A stretch of DNA of 64,000 bases. Origin: Pseudomonadota bacterium. Its GTDB lineage: Bacteria > Pseudomonadota > Alphaproteobacteria > Acetobacterales > Acetobacteraceae. The notes beneath the pieces were generated by a model, which did no database searches, was not told the DNA's origin, and saw only the letters and a program-made list of their open reading frames with translations. A program made the translations under genes and the position numbers. Where the stretch lies: the NCBI GenBank assembly GCA_021809435.1, contig JAKBAD010000006.1:62001-126000 (forward strand). The letters run 5' to 3'. Numbering within the stretch: the first letter of the stretch is position 1; each line of letters opens with the position of its first letter. Positions 8,874-17,368 of the stretch are shown here, in pieces.

Positions 8874-10103
8874 ATGCCAGAGGCCGGGCTTCTTATCGTT
8901 GGCGGCGGTCAGGCGGGCGCCACCGCGGCCATCACCTTGCGCCAGCTCGGCTTCACGGGCGGCATCACCATCCTCGAGGCCACCGGCGCGCCGCCCTATG
9001 AGCGCCCGCCACTCTCGAAAGATTATATGCAGGGTCAGCGCGGGTTTGAGAGTTTCCTTATTCGCCCGGCCGCGTTTTGGGCGCAGCAACAGATCACCTT
9101 GCTCACCAATGCCCGCGTCGCTGGGTTGGATGCGGCGGCGCGCACCGTTATTTTGCAAGATGGCCGCGTGCTGTCATTCACCACCCTGCTCTGGACGGCG
9201 GGCGGCACACCACGCCGCCTGACCTGCCCCGGCGCGGCGCTCGATGGGGTGTTTACCCTGCATGACCGCGAGGATGCTGATGCGCTCATCGCCCGCCTTG
9301 CCTTTCCGCGCCGCGTGGCGGTGGTGGGCGGTGGGTATATTGGGCTTGAAATGGCCGCGGTGCTCAGCAAGCAAGGCCACCATGTCACCGTGCTGGAAGC
9401 CCAGGAGCGCGTGCTGGCCCGTGTGGCGGGCGAGGCGCTCTCGCGGTTTATGGAGGCCGAGCACCGCGCCCATGGTGTGGATGTGCGCCTTGGCGCGCAG
9501 CTGGCCGAGATTACCGGCGCCGCTGGTAAGGTCACCGGCGTGTGCCTGGCCAATGGCGAGAGGTTGGTGGCCGATCTGGTCGTCACCGGCATTGGCATTG
9601 TGCCACAGGTGGCGCCGTTGCTGGCGGCGGGTGCCATGGGGGGCAACGGGGTGGATGTGGACGAGTTTGGCGCCACCAGCCTACCGGGTATTTATGCCGC
9701 TGGCGACTGCGCGCGCCACCGCAACCGCTATGCGGGCAATGCCTGGATCCGGCTCGAATCGGTGCAAAACGCCACCGACCAGGCCATTGCGGCCGCCCAC
9801 GCCATTGCGGGTCAGCCCAAGCCCTACACCGCGTTACCCTGGTTCTGGTCAAACCAGTATGATCTGCGCCTGCAAAGCGCCGGCCTCTCTTTGGGGCACG
9901 ACATGGCGCTGGTGCGCGGCGATATGGCCAGCCGCAGCTTCTCAATCCTGTACCTGCGCGAAAACCGCCTGTTGGCGCTCGATTGCGTGAATAACGCCCG
10001 TGATTATGTGGGCGGCAAGGCGCTTATCGCCGTGGGCACGCCGCTCGACCTCGCGCGCGCCGCCGACCCCGCCGTCGCGCTCAAGTCGCTCGCCGCCGCA
10101 TAG
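8874..10103 (+). CDS. FAD-dependent ferredoxin reductase (putidaredoxin reductase type)
   Basis: This 409-residue enzyme transfers electrons from NAD(P)H to the ferredoxin. The FAD-binding motif is LLIVGGGQAGATAA near the N-terminus, PPYERPPLSKDYM is the family fingerprint, RVAVVGGGYIGLEMAAVL binds the nicotinamide nucleotide, and GIYAAGDCARHRN is the second FAD motif. It forms a two-gene operon with the ferredoxin and is followed by a strong terminator. Together with the P450 it makes a class I bacterial P450 system. Confidence 0.93.
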   Translation: MPEAGLLIVGGGQAGATAAITLRQLGFTGGITILEATGAPPYERPPLSKDYMQGQRGFESFLIRPAAFWAQQQITLLTNARVAGLDAAARTVILQDGRVLSFTTLLWTAGGTPRRLTCPGAALDGVFTLHDREDADALIARLAFPRRVAVVGGGYIGLEMAAVLSKQGHHVTVLEAQERVLARVAGEALSRFMEAEHRAHGVDVRLGAQLAEITGAAGKVTGVCLANGERLVADLVVTGIGIVPQVAPLLAAGAMGGNGVDVDEFGATSLPGIYAAGDCARHRNRYAGNAWIRLESVQNATDQAIAAAHAIAGQPKPYTALPWFWSNQYDLRLQSAGLSLGHDMALVRGDMASRSFSILYLRENRLLALDCVNNARDYVGGKALIAVGTPLDLARAADPAVALKSLAAA

Positions 10104-10132
10104 CGCGGGTGTTGTGGGAAAGAGACGCCGGC

Positions 10133-10178
10133 GGCTTGACGGTTTGGCATTTGAGGAAAAGCCGTCAAGCCTTATTTT
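10133..10178 (+). terminator. Terminator of the ferredoxin/reductase operon
   Basis: A perfect 10-bp stem (GGCTTGACGG at 10133-10142 with CCGTCAAGCC at 10162-10171) is followed by TTATTTT. Confidence 0.75.
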
Positions 10179-10193
10179 GGCGCGTAATTTCAA

Positions 10194-10229
10194 CCGCCTG
10201 ATCTGAAAATTCCGGGTCCGATCAGACGG
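10194..10229 (-). terminator. Possible weak terminator after the sigma-54 activator gene
   Basis: CCGCCTGATC at 10194-10203 pairs with GATCAGACGG at 10220-10229, giving a 10-bp RNA stem with one G-U pair. On the minus strand it is followed only by an AT-rich stretch, not a clear T run. Confidence 0.35.
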
Positions 10230-10237
10230 TTGTTGCT

Positions 10238-11620
10238 CTACCCGTCGAGCCGCCGGAGCTTGCGGATCAGCGTCGCGCCATCGATGCCCAGATGTTTCGC
10301 GGCCTCGCGCTTCGAGCCATATGTCTCCATGGCTTGGCGGATGATCCGGTCCTCGAACGTGGCGGTCATGTCCTTGAGCGTGCCGGTCATGGGGGGGGCG
10401 GCGGGCTCGGACGATGCCGTCAGCGCCATATTGGCCAAATGCTCAAGCCCGGCTACCTCGTCGGCCACAATGTCGAGATAATCGATCATTCCCGCCAGCT
10501 CGCGCACATTACCGGGCAATTTAGCCGCCAGCAGGGCGGCGCGGCAGGCGGGGGTCAGGCGCAGCCTGGGTTCGCGCCCAGCATTCACCCGCGCCAGTAA
10601 TTCATCCAGCAGGGCCTCGCGGTCGGGGCGCTCGCGCAGCGGCGGAATGGTGACGGGGAAAGTGGCGATTCGGTAGAACAGATCGCCCCTGAACGCTCCC
10701 ACCGCGATCATCTGTCGTAAATCGCGGTTGGTGGCGGTGATCACGGTGGTTTCGATGCGCTTGGCGCTGGCCGAACCTACCGGCTGGATGGTACTGTCTT
10801 CCAGAAATTTCAGCAGCTTGGCCTGAGACGAGGGCGGGATTTCCCCCACCTCGTCGAGAAACAGCGTGCCGCCCCGCGCGGTTTCTATAAATCCCCGCTT
10901 GCCCGCCTGCAGGGCGCCGGTAAAGGCGCCGCGCTCGTAGCCAAACATCTCTGATTCAAACAACGTCTCGGGGATGCTGCCGCAATTCACATGCACAAAC
11001 GGCGCCTCGCGCCCGGCGGCCTGGTCGTGGATATGGCGGGCTATGGCGGTTTTGCCAACGCCGCTCTCACCCAGCAGCAAAATGCGCACCCGCCGCCGGT
11101 AGGCGCGCGCCGCCCGCTCCACCGGCTCTTTCAGGCTGGGGGGGAGCAGCAGGCCGGGCTCGTCGGCCGCCCGCGCCGCGCCCCGGCCCGGGCGCGCGCC
11201 GAGCGCCTGGGGTTCGCCCGCCCGCACAATGTAGAACACATGGCCGCGATACAGCTCGTTGGAGGCCAAAATGCGGCGCTGCACGGGCAGGCACCGCCCA
11301 TCGGCATGGGCCACCAGCCGCGCCGCGCCATCATTGCGCCGCGCATCTTCGGGGGCTTCCTCCAGCGTCCAGCCCGCGCGGCGTAGCACCAGGCTGAGCG
11401 GCAGGCGGAGCGCGGCGGCTGTTCCCAGCAGCCGCTCCATGGCGGTGTTGAGAAACGCGATATTTTCGTCGGCATCAACCGCCAGCATCGGGTCGGGTAG
11501 CAGCGCGGCCACGGCCTGAAATGCCGGGGTCTCCAGCAGCGCGGCCAGGCTCGCCTCGGGCACTGTCTCTTGGCCGCGTATGCTGACGCGGAACGGGCTG
11601 ATTTCGCGCGGTGCCGTCAT
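10238..11620 (-). CDS. Sigma-54-dependent transcriptional activator with PAS-like sensor
   Basis: This roughly 460-residue protein has an N-terminal PAS-like sensor (about residues 30-140), a sigma-54 AAA+ domain with Walker A GESGVGKT, the sigma-54 contact loop GAFTGA and the arginine-rich LFYRIATFPVTIPPLRERPD block, and a C-terminal Fis-type helix-turn-helix (KREAAKHLGIDGATLIRKLR). The ATG at 11620 overlaps the stop of the upstream PAS gene (ATGA). It is the last gene of the minus-strand set P450-GATase-PAS-activator. Two strong sigma-54 promoters flank this region (8487 and 19041), so it probably drives the ferredoxin operon and the permease/ligase operon. The signal is unknown. Confidence 0.9.
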   Translation of the reverse strand: MTAPREISPFRVSIRGQETVPEASLAALLETPAFQAVAALLPDPMLAVDADENIAFLNTAMERLLGTAAALRLPLSLVLRRAGWTLEEAPEDARRNDGAARLVAHADGRCLPVQRRILASNELYRGHVFYIVRAGEPQALGARPGRGAARAADEPGLLLPPSLKEPVERAARAYRRRVRILLLGESGVGKTAIARHIHDQAAGREAPFVHVNCGSIPETLFESEMFGYERGAFTGALQAGKRGFIETARGGTLFLDEVGEIPPSSQAKLLKFLEDSTIQPVGSASAKRIETTVITATNRDLRQMIAVGAFRGDLFYRIATFPVTIPPLRERPDREALLDELLARVNAGREPRLRLTPACRAALLAAKLPGNVRELAGMIDYLDIVADEVAGLEHLANMALTASSEPAAPPMTGTLKDMTATFEDRIIRQAMETYGSKREAAKHLGIDGATLIRKLRRLDG

Positions 11621-12432
11621 GACGCGGCCCCGCCCAGCCGGCAATTGCCCCAGATGCGGTAGAGCAGCCCGTCGCGGATCTCGGCGCGGACATCGTTTTC
11701 CAGCACCACCCAGGTGCCGTCATGGCGCCGGTCCGAGGACAGGGCGGCATCGATGCGATAGTCGGATTCGATGATCTGGCGCACGAAGGCCTCGTTCTCG
11801 GGCGTGCGCGGCCAGTAGAGCCGCACATCGAACGAGCGGAACGCGCCCGGATCGGGCAGGCCGTAAAGCCATTGCATGGCCGGGTTGGCGATGCGCCAGA
11901 TCGAGCGGTTCTCGAAAATCTGGTCAACCACCCCCTCGCGCTCGCGGTTGGTATCGACGGGCTCGAGAAACTCGATGCACCAATGCGCCTCGCTGGCGTC
12001 GCTGATGATGCGGCTGAGCAGGTCGTTATCGGCGCGCAGCGCGTCATAGGTCTGGCCGACATGGCCCATGGCGAGCTTGAGCAGCCGGAAATGCGGCTGC
12101 CCTTGGTACTGGGTTTTGCGGCAGCGGGCGATGGTGCGGATTTCACGTCCCGCCTGCCCGACCAGGGTGAGTTCGAGCGTGGTCACAAATCCTTCGGGCA
12201 GCGGGCGCGCGTGCAAATCGCGCAAGCGGGCCGCGGCGTCTGGGGTGTAGCAGGCCTCAACCGGCACACCGCCCGTGACGGCCAGCCCCAGCGCCTCGGC
12301 CTGGGTGTCGTTCATCCAGCAGATCTCGCCGTTCTGGTCGATCAGGTCGATCAACAGATCGGCGCCGAATTCATCCCAGCCCGGTTCACGGGCGGGCGCG
12401 CTTAGCTGGTTGTCGTCGTGCGGTGTTGCCAC
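11617..12432 (-). CDS. PAS-domain protein, possible sensor partner of the activator
   Basis: This 271-residue cytoplasmic protein begins with a PAS-like fold (LIDLIDQNGEICWMNDTQAE) and contains a second region around residues 140-260 with HWCIEFLEP and IWRIANPAMQWLYGL that may be another PAS-like unit. No kinase or output domain is visible. The GTG start at 12432 follows AGGGGG, and its stop overlaps the sigma-54 activator start, so the two are made together and may form one sensing unit. Its molecular role is not known to me. Confidence 0.65.
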   Translation of the reverse strand: MATPHDDNQLSAPAREPGWDEFGADLLIDLIDQNGEICWMNDTQAEALGLAVTGGVPVEACYTPDAAARLRDLHARPLPEGFVTTLELTLVGQAGREIRTIARCRKTQYQGQPHFRLLKLAMGHVGQTYDALRADNDLLSRIISDASEAHWCIEFLEPVDTNREREGVVDQIFENRSIWRIANPAMQWLYGLPDPGAFRSFDVRLYWPRTPENEAFVRQIIESDYRIDAALSSDRRHDGTWVVLENDVRAEIRDGLLYRIWGNCRLGGAAS

Positions 12433-12458
12433 GCTACCCCCTTGGGCCGGAGTATAGG

Positions 12459-12493
12459 GTGCCCGGCGCCGTGCCGCTACTGGCGCCGGGCAC
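12459..12493. repeat. Perfect 12-bp inverted repeat (intercistronic hairpin)
   Basis: GTGCCCGGCGCC at 12459-12470 and GGCGCCGGGCAC at 12482-12493 form a perfect 12-bp stem with an 11-nt loop between the GATase and PAS genes. No T run follows on either strand, so it looks like an mRNA processing or stability hairpin that separates enzymes from regulators rather than a full terminator. Confidence 0.6.
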
Positions 12494-12497
12494 AGCC

Positions 12498-13229
12498 TCA
12501 AGCCGGGGAACGAAGGCCGAGGCTGTAACGAAGAAAATTCTCGACCATTTGCTGGCAGTTGGGGATGAAACTGTAGCGGCGCGACTGCGCGGGATCGAGT
12601 TCGGCCCAGCAGGTGGCCATGCGGTCGCAGGTGGTTTCGGGGTGAAACTGCACCGACACCCAACCGCCGCCGTAATCGAGCGCCGCGCAGGGCAGGGCAG
12701 GGCGCGTGGCCAGCACGGTGGCACCCGGCGGGGCGGTGGCGACATGGTCGAAATTGCCGAAGAAAAACGGCGCCTCGTCGTCGAACCCCGCAAACAGCCA
12801 GTGCGCCCGTCCGGCTTGCGTGCGGGTTACCGGCAGGCTGCCCACCACCGGCCCCTCCGGGCGCTTGAGCACCTGGCCGCCCAGCACGGTGGCCATTTGC
12901 TGGTGGCCGCCGCAAATGCCGAGCAGAGGTTTGCCGGTCAGCCGCCAGCCGATCAGCCAGGACTGGATTTCACGTTGCCAGGGGTGGTTGTCATGCACCG
13001 AGGCGAAGCTGCCGCCCAGCACCGCCACGTCGTAATCGAGCGAGATTTCCTCGCCCTCATGGGCGGCGACGCCGACATACTCGAATTCATCGCGCAGCCC
13101 GGCGGCCTCGAGCAGGGCGGCGAAGCCGATGGTCTCGTCATCGCCCCCCAGCACGCGCGCCCATTTCGATTTATCGTAAGACCCCGGGTGCGCGAACTGC
13201 GCGATATAGGCAAGGCGCGGCTTTTGCAT
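12498..13229 (-). CDS. Class I glutamine amidotransferase-like protein
   Basis: This 243-residue protein has the class I GATase triad: Cys106 in LLGICGGHQ, and His196 and Glu198 in VQFHPET. In amine-degrading clusters such as the aniline genes (TdnQ/TdnT type), a protein of this class accompanies a glutamine-synthetase-like ligase and is thought to cleave gamma-glutamyl conjugates. The same role is inferred here. Its ATG overlaps the P450 stop by one base (TGATG), so the two are coupled. Confidence 0.82.
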   Translation of the reverse strand: MQKPRLAYIAQFAHPGSYDKSKWARVLGGDDETIGFAALLEAAGLRDEFEYVGVAAHEGEEISLDYDVAVLGGSFASVHDNHPWQREIQSWLIGWRLTGKPLLGICGGHQQMATVLGGQVLKRPEGPVVGSLPVTRTQAGRAHWLFAGFDDEAPFFFGNFDHVATAPPGATVLATRPALPCAALDYGGGWVSVQFHPETTCDRMATCWAELDPAQSRRYSFIPNCQQMVENFLRYSLGLRSPA

Positions 13230-14434
13230 CAGGCGGCTCCCGCGCGGCGCTGGAAGCTGATGGGTAGCGAGAGCGGGCCGGTATTGCCGCTATCGGGCAG
13301 CCAGACGGCCTGGCCGTCATTGGCCAGCGCGGTCACGCGCGCGGGCCACACGCGCAGCACCACCGCCATGTCGGAGCGGGCCACCGCATGGCCCAGGCAG
13401 TGATGCCCGCCCTGGCCAAAGCCGAAATGCAGCGGCCGGCGGGCGGTGATGTCAAAGCCCGGTGCCTCGATCACGCGCGGATCGGAGCCTGCGGATTCGG
13501 AGAACAGATGCACGGTCGTGCCCTTCTCGATCTCCAGCCCCTGAAACGCGAAATCCTCCACCGCCTCGCGCGTCACCCAGGTCACGGTCGGGCGCACGCG
13601 CATCACCTCCTCCACCGCCTGGCCGGCCAGCTCGGGCTGGGCGGCCAGCTTCTCCCACTGGTCGGGGTGGTCGATGAAGGTTTGGATGCCCAGCCCGAGC
13701 TGGTTGCGGGTGGTGTCGATGCCGCCAAAAATCGCCAGCACGATGATATCGAGCAGTTCGGCATCCGAGAGCGCGCCGTCATTGTCCGACGCCTGCACGA
13801 GCTGGGTGAGGAAATCATCGCCCGGCCTCACGCGCCGTTCGCGGATGATCGCCCGCGCATAGTCGAACAACGCCGTGGTCGCGTCATCGACGATTTTCTG
13901 GTCGCGCTTATAATTCACGCCCAGCGCCATGCCCATTTGCGTTGCCCAATCGGCGATCATGCGCCAATCCTGCTCGCGTGTGCCCAGCAGCATGCAGATC
14001 ACGCGCGTGGCATAGGGCTCTGAGAATTCGCCCATGAATTCGCACCGGCCACGGGCGATGAAGCTATCGAGCAGCTCATTGGCCAGGGCGTCGAATTTCG
14101 GGGTCAGGCCCTTGAGCAGCTTGGGGGTGAAGGCGGCGCTGATCAGCTTGCGCAGGCGCACATGGTCGGCGCCCTCCTTGTTGAGGAGGATATTGTCCCA
14201 CCAGAGCTTGAAGGCGCCGTCATGCACATCGTTATGGGCGGGCCAGGCGTAGCTGCCCTGGCGCAGCCGCGGGTCCTTGATCAGGGCATTGACCTCGGCA
14301 TAGCGCAAAATCGCCAGGCCATAGGAGGTGCGGGCATACCAGTTGCGCGCCCGCGCCCCGCGCACCGCCTCTGAGCGGATGGAGAAGCTGGGATCGGCGA
14401 CATTCAGAAAATCGGCCTCAAGGGTGGCACTCAT
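13229..14434 (-). CDS. Cytochrome P450 monooxygenase
   Basis: This 401-residue soluble bacterial P450 has the heme-binding motif FGFGQGGHHCLGH with thiolate Cys346, the ExxR pair Glu276/Arg279 (EEVMR) and the I-helix oxygen-activation motif GGIDTT at 237-242. It should hydroxylate a small substrate using the ferredoxin and reductase encoded at 8559-10103. The start at 14434 has GAGG 7 nt upstream. Its neighbours (two GS-like ligases, a GATase-like protein, an APC permease) suggest an amine or gamma-glutamyl amine as substrate, as in morpholine-type pathways. That is inference. Confidence 0.93.
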   Translation of the reverse strand: MSATLEADFLNVADPSFSIRSEAVRGARARNWYARTSYGLAILRYAEVNALIKDPRLRQGSYAWPAHNDVHDGAFKLWWDNILLNKEGADHVRLRKLISAAFTPKLLKGLTPKFDALANELLDSFIARGRCEFMGEFSEPYATRVICMLLGTREQDWRMIADWATQMGMALGVNYKRDQKIVDDATTALFDYARAIIRERRVRPGDDFLTQLVQASDNDGALSDAELLDIIVLAIFGGIDTTRNQLGLGIQTFIDHPDQWEKLAAQPELAGQAVEEVMRVRPTVTWVTREAVEDFAFQGLEIEKGTTVHLFSESAGSDPRVIEAPGFDITARRPLHFGFGQGGHHCLGHAVARSDMAVVLRVWPARVTALANDGQAVWLPDSGNTGPLSLPISFQRRAGAA

Positions 14435-14462
14435 CTCAAACCTCGTTGGTTGCATGCGGATG

Positions 14463-14492
14463 AAAAAGCCGGGGCGGGTTGCCCGCCCCGGC
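14463..14492 (-). terminator. Terminator after the first glutamine-synthetase-like gene
   Basis: GCCGGGGCGGG at 14468-14478 pairs perfectly with CCCGCCCCGGC at 14482-14492 around a 3-nt loop. On the minus strand the stem is followed by five T residues. It lies between the ligase stop and the P450 start, so P450 expression would need read-through or its own promoter. Confidence 0.8.
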
Positions 14493-14499
14493 GGCGGGC

Positions 14500-15987
14500 T
14501 CAGGGCAGGGCTTCGAGATAGCGGTTGAAATCCCACTCGGTGACGGTGGAGATGAAGCGCTCCCACTCATCGCGTTTGAGTTCGAAAAACACCCGCGCCA
14601 TGTCGCCGGGCAGGGCGCTCATGATCACCGGGTCGGCTTCGAGCGCGCCGAGCGCGGCGCCGAGATCGGTGGGCAGGCGCTTGACCTGCTTGCCCGCTTC
14701 CATGGCCTCGTAAATATTGCGCTGCTCGGGCTGGCCCGGGTCGCGCTGGTTGGTCAGGCCGTCATCGAAGGCCTGTAGCAGCGCGCCGCCCATGAGATAG
14801 GGGTTCACCAGGCTGTCGACCGCGCGATACTCCACCCGCCCCGGCGCGGAAACGCGGATACCCACGGTGCGGTTCTGCATGCCCCAATCGGCATAAACCG
14901 GCGCCCAATAGCCGAGATCTGACATGCGGCGATAGGAATTGACCGTGGATGAGCCAAGCGCGGTCAGAGCGGGCAGATGCTCGATCATGCCGCCGATGCA
15001 ATGCAGGCCGGTCTGGGTCGGCATCCATTCGCCGGTGGGGCGCAGGAACTCGTTGCTGCCGCCCTTGGCATAAGAGAACATCTCCTCCATGCCCGGCAGC
15101 TCGCCCTCATGCTCCAGCCGGTTCAGCCGGTCCTCGCCGCCCGACCAGAGCGAGACATTATGGTGGCAGCCATTGGCCGAGACCCCCATGAACGGCTTGG
15201 TCATGAACGTGGCGATGAGGTTGAATTCGCGCGCCACCTGGGCGCAGATCTGGCGGTATGTCACCAGCCGGTCGGCATTGCGCAGCACATCGTCGAACAT
15301 GATGTTGAGCTCAAGCTGGCCGGGCGCGTCCTCATGGTCGCCCTGGATCATATCGAGCCCCATGGCGCGGGCATAATCATGCACGCGCATGATCACCGGC
15401 GAGAGCTGCTCGAACTGGTCGATGTGATAGGCATAAGGCTTGGTGACCCCGCCATTGGCCTTGCCGTCCTCGCCGCGCTTGAGCCACATCATCTCGGGCT
15501 CGCAGCCCACCCGCAGCTCCAGCCCGTGCTTGGCCTTGAAGGCCTGGTGCAGGCGTCGCAAATTGCCGCGGCAATCCGAGGTCAGAAACGCCCCGGCATC
15601 GTGCTCCTCCTCGCGGTGGCGGAAGAGGGTGCAAAACACCCGCCCCACGCGCTTGTTCCAGGGCAGCTGCACAAAGGTCTCGGGGTTGGGCAGGGCCACC
15701 AGCTCGGCGGCGTTGGAGGGATAGCCGATATAATTGCCGCGCCGGTCGGCACACACGTCGGCCACCGCGCCATACCAAAGCTGCACGCCCTTGTTGGCGA
15801 TCGCCGCCCAATGCGCGGCGGGCACGGCCTTGCCCATCACGCGCCCGGTGGCCGAGACGAACTGGTAATAAACATGATCGATCCCCAGCGCCTTGATCTT
15901 GGCGGCCACCTGGGCCACGCGCTCAACGCGCAGCGGGTCGGCGATGAAGGCTTCGAGGTCGGATTTATAGGCGGTCATGGCATCCAT
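14500..15987 (-). CDS. Glutamine-synthetase-like gamma-glutamyl-amine ligase
   Basis: This 495-residue enzyme belongs to the glutamine synthetase superfamily but is not a housekeeping GlnA. Metal and ATP-site elements are present: CEPEMMWL, GDHEDAPGQLELN, NGCHHNVSLW, NSYRRM and VEYRAVDSLVNPYL. Homologues in catabolic clusters (PuuA, IpuC and TdnQ-like) ligate glutamate to an amine. The ATG at 15987 is preceded by AAGGAG. It ends at a terminator and follows the second ligase gene by 18 nt, in one operon with the permease. Confidence 0.87.
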   Translation of the reverse strand: MDAMTAYKSDLEAFIADPLRVERVAQVAAKIKALGIDHVYYQFVSATGRVMGKAVPAAHWAAIANKGVQLWYGAVADVCADRRGNYIGYPSNAAELVALPNPETFVQLPWNKRVGRVFCTLFRHREEEHDAGAFLTSDCRGNLRRLHQAFKAKHGLELRVGCEPEMMWLKRGEDGKANGGVTKPYAYHIDQFEQLSPVIMRVHDYARAMGLDMIQGDHEDAPGQLELNIMFDDVLRNADRLVTYRQICAQVAREFNLIATFMTKPFMGVSANGCHHNVSLWSGGEDRLNRLEHEGELPGMEEMFSYAKGGSNEFLRPTGEWMPTQTGLHCIGGMIEHLPALTALGSSTVNSYRRMSDLGYWAPVYADWGMQNRTVGIRVSAPGRVEYRAVDSLVNPYLMGGALLQAFDDGLTNQRDPGQPEQRNIYEAMEAGKQVKRLPTDLGAALGALEADPVIMSALPGDMARVFFELKRDEWERFISTVTEWDFNRYLEALP

Positions 15988-16005
15988 GGCGGAACTCCTT
16001 GTTGG

Positions 16006-17334
16006 TTATGCAGCTTCGAAATAACGGGCTTTCTCGGCCACGCTCACGGCGCGGCGCAGGGCCTCGGCTTCGTGCAGGCGCGACTGCACGAAGCGCGTGA
16101 TGAAGGCTTGGCCGAACAAATCGGCGGCCGTTTGGCTGGCCGCCAGCGCGGTGGTGGCGGCCAACAAATCGCGCGGCAGGGGGGTAAGACCGGGCAGCGC
16201 CGATTCCTGGCCAGACGCCCGCACAGGCGCTGGCGGCGCGATGCGGTGCTCGATTCCCCACAGCCCCGCGCCCAGCAAAAACCCCAGCCCCAGCCAGGGA
16301 TTCACATCGGCGGCGGGAATGCGGAATTCGAGCCTTGGGTTGGCCAGCGGCGGGGTCACCGCGCGAATGGCGGTGGTGTAGCCGCCCAGGCTCCAGGTCG
16401 CGGTGCGCGGTGCCCAGTTGCCCGGCGTCATGCGCCGGTAGGCATTGACCGTATGTGCGGGCAGGGCCAGCGCCTCGGGCAGCAGTTTGAGTACCCCGCC
16501 GATGAAATGCTGTCCGGTCTCGGTCAGCTCGCCCGGCCCGGCGGCGAAAATATCGCGCCCCGCGCCATCGCGCATCGAGAGCTGGATATGTCCCGAGAGC
16601 CCCGGCGCGGCGGCGTCTGATTGCGCCATGAAACAGGCGCTCATGCCGTTTTGGCGAAAGAACGCCTTGGTCACGGCCTTGAAGAACAGCGCGTCATCGG
16701 CCGCGCGCAGCGGTTCGGTGTGACGCAGTGTGGCCTCCAGGCAGCCTTTGCCCAGCTCCATGCCCAGCCCGGCGGTGGTAATGCCCGCCGCCGCCAGCGT
16801 CTGCTCGAGCGCCGCGATCACCCCGGCATTGGCCGCGCCCGAGAGCGTGTCCCAGCAGCGATTATCGACCGCGAACGGGGTCAGTCCCTCGTAATTTTTA
16901 GCGCGCAGGCTGGCGGCGTCCTCCTCGAACACCAGCCACTCGAATTCAAAGGCGGCCTGCGCCGAAAACCCCAGGCGCCGGGCCTTCTCAAGCTGGCGGA
17001 TCAGCACGTTGCGGGTGCTGGTCTCGGCCGAGGGGCCGGTGAAATCGGTCACCACCCAGGCGGCGTTGGGCTCGAACGGGTAGGGGCGGTAGGAGGTTTC
17101 ATCAACCGCCACGGTCTCGCTCTCGAAGGGGGCGTCGCCGAACACTGAATCGGCGGCGTCCCATTTATGCAGCACGTTGCAGAAGCTGCCGCCCGTGCGC
17201 ACGTTGGCCTCGAAGCTTTCGGCCGAAACGCGCCGCTCGCGCAATCCGCCGTCGATGTCGGGCAGGACGACATGAAAACAAGCCGCCCCGCGCGGATCCG
17301 GGGTGTTACCCCCGGCCGTCGTGTCTATGGTCAT
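16006..17334 (-). CDS. Second glutamine-synthetase-like ligase
   Basis: This 442-residue protein is a diverged paralogue of the ligase that follows it. It keeps the acidic metal site AFEFEWLVF, the central GMELGKGCLEATLRH, the histidine loop GLSGHIQLSM, NAYRRMTPGNWAPR and the C-terminal LEFRIPAADVNPWLGLG block, so it looks enzymatically intact. The two may form a mixed oligomer or use two amines. The ATG at 17334 has only a weak ribosome site; the frame is open further upstream without protein-like sequence. It lies 34 nt after the permease gene. Confidence 0.82.
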   Translation of the reverse strand: MTIDTTAGGNTPDPRGAACFHVVLPDIDGGLRERRVSAESFEANVRTGGSFCNVLHKWDAADSVFGDAPFESETVAVDETSYRPYPFEPNAAWVVTDFTGPSAETSTRNVLIRQLEKARRLGFSAQAAFEFEWLVFEEDAASLRAKNYEGLTPFAVDNRCWDTLSGAANAGVIAALEQTLAAAGITTAGLGMELGKGCLEATLRHTEPLRAADDALFFKAVTKAFFRQNGMSACFMAQSDAAAPGLSGHIQLSMRDGAGRDIFAAGPGELTETGQHFIGGVLKLLPEALALPAHTVNAYRRMTPGNWAPRTATWSLGGYTTAIRAVTPPLANPRLEFRIPAADVNPWLGLGFLLGAGLWGIEHRIAPPAPVRASGQESALPGLTPLPRDLLAATTALAASQTAADLFGQAFITRFVQSRLHEAEALRRAVSVAEKARYFEAA

Positions 17335-17368
17335 GATACTCGCTATCTGTTGGAGAAAAGGGCGGCGG

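Noticed and set aside
14977-16620. A 547-codon open frame on the plus strand across both ligase genes
   Set aside because: It runs opposite two glutamine-synthetase-like genes with intact motifs, and is rich in His, Gly and Gln as expected of a shadow frame.
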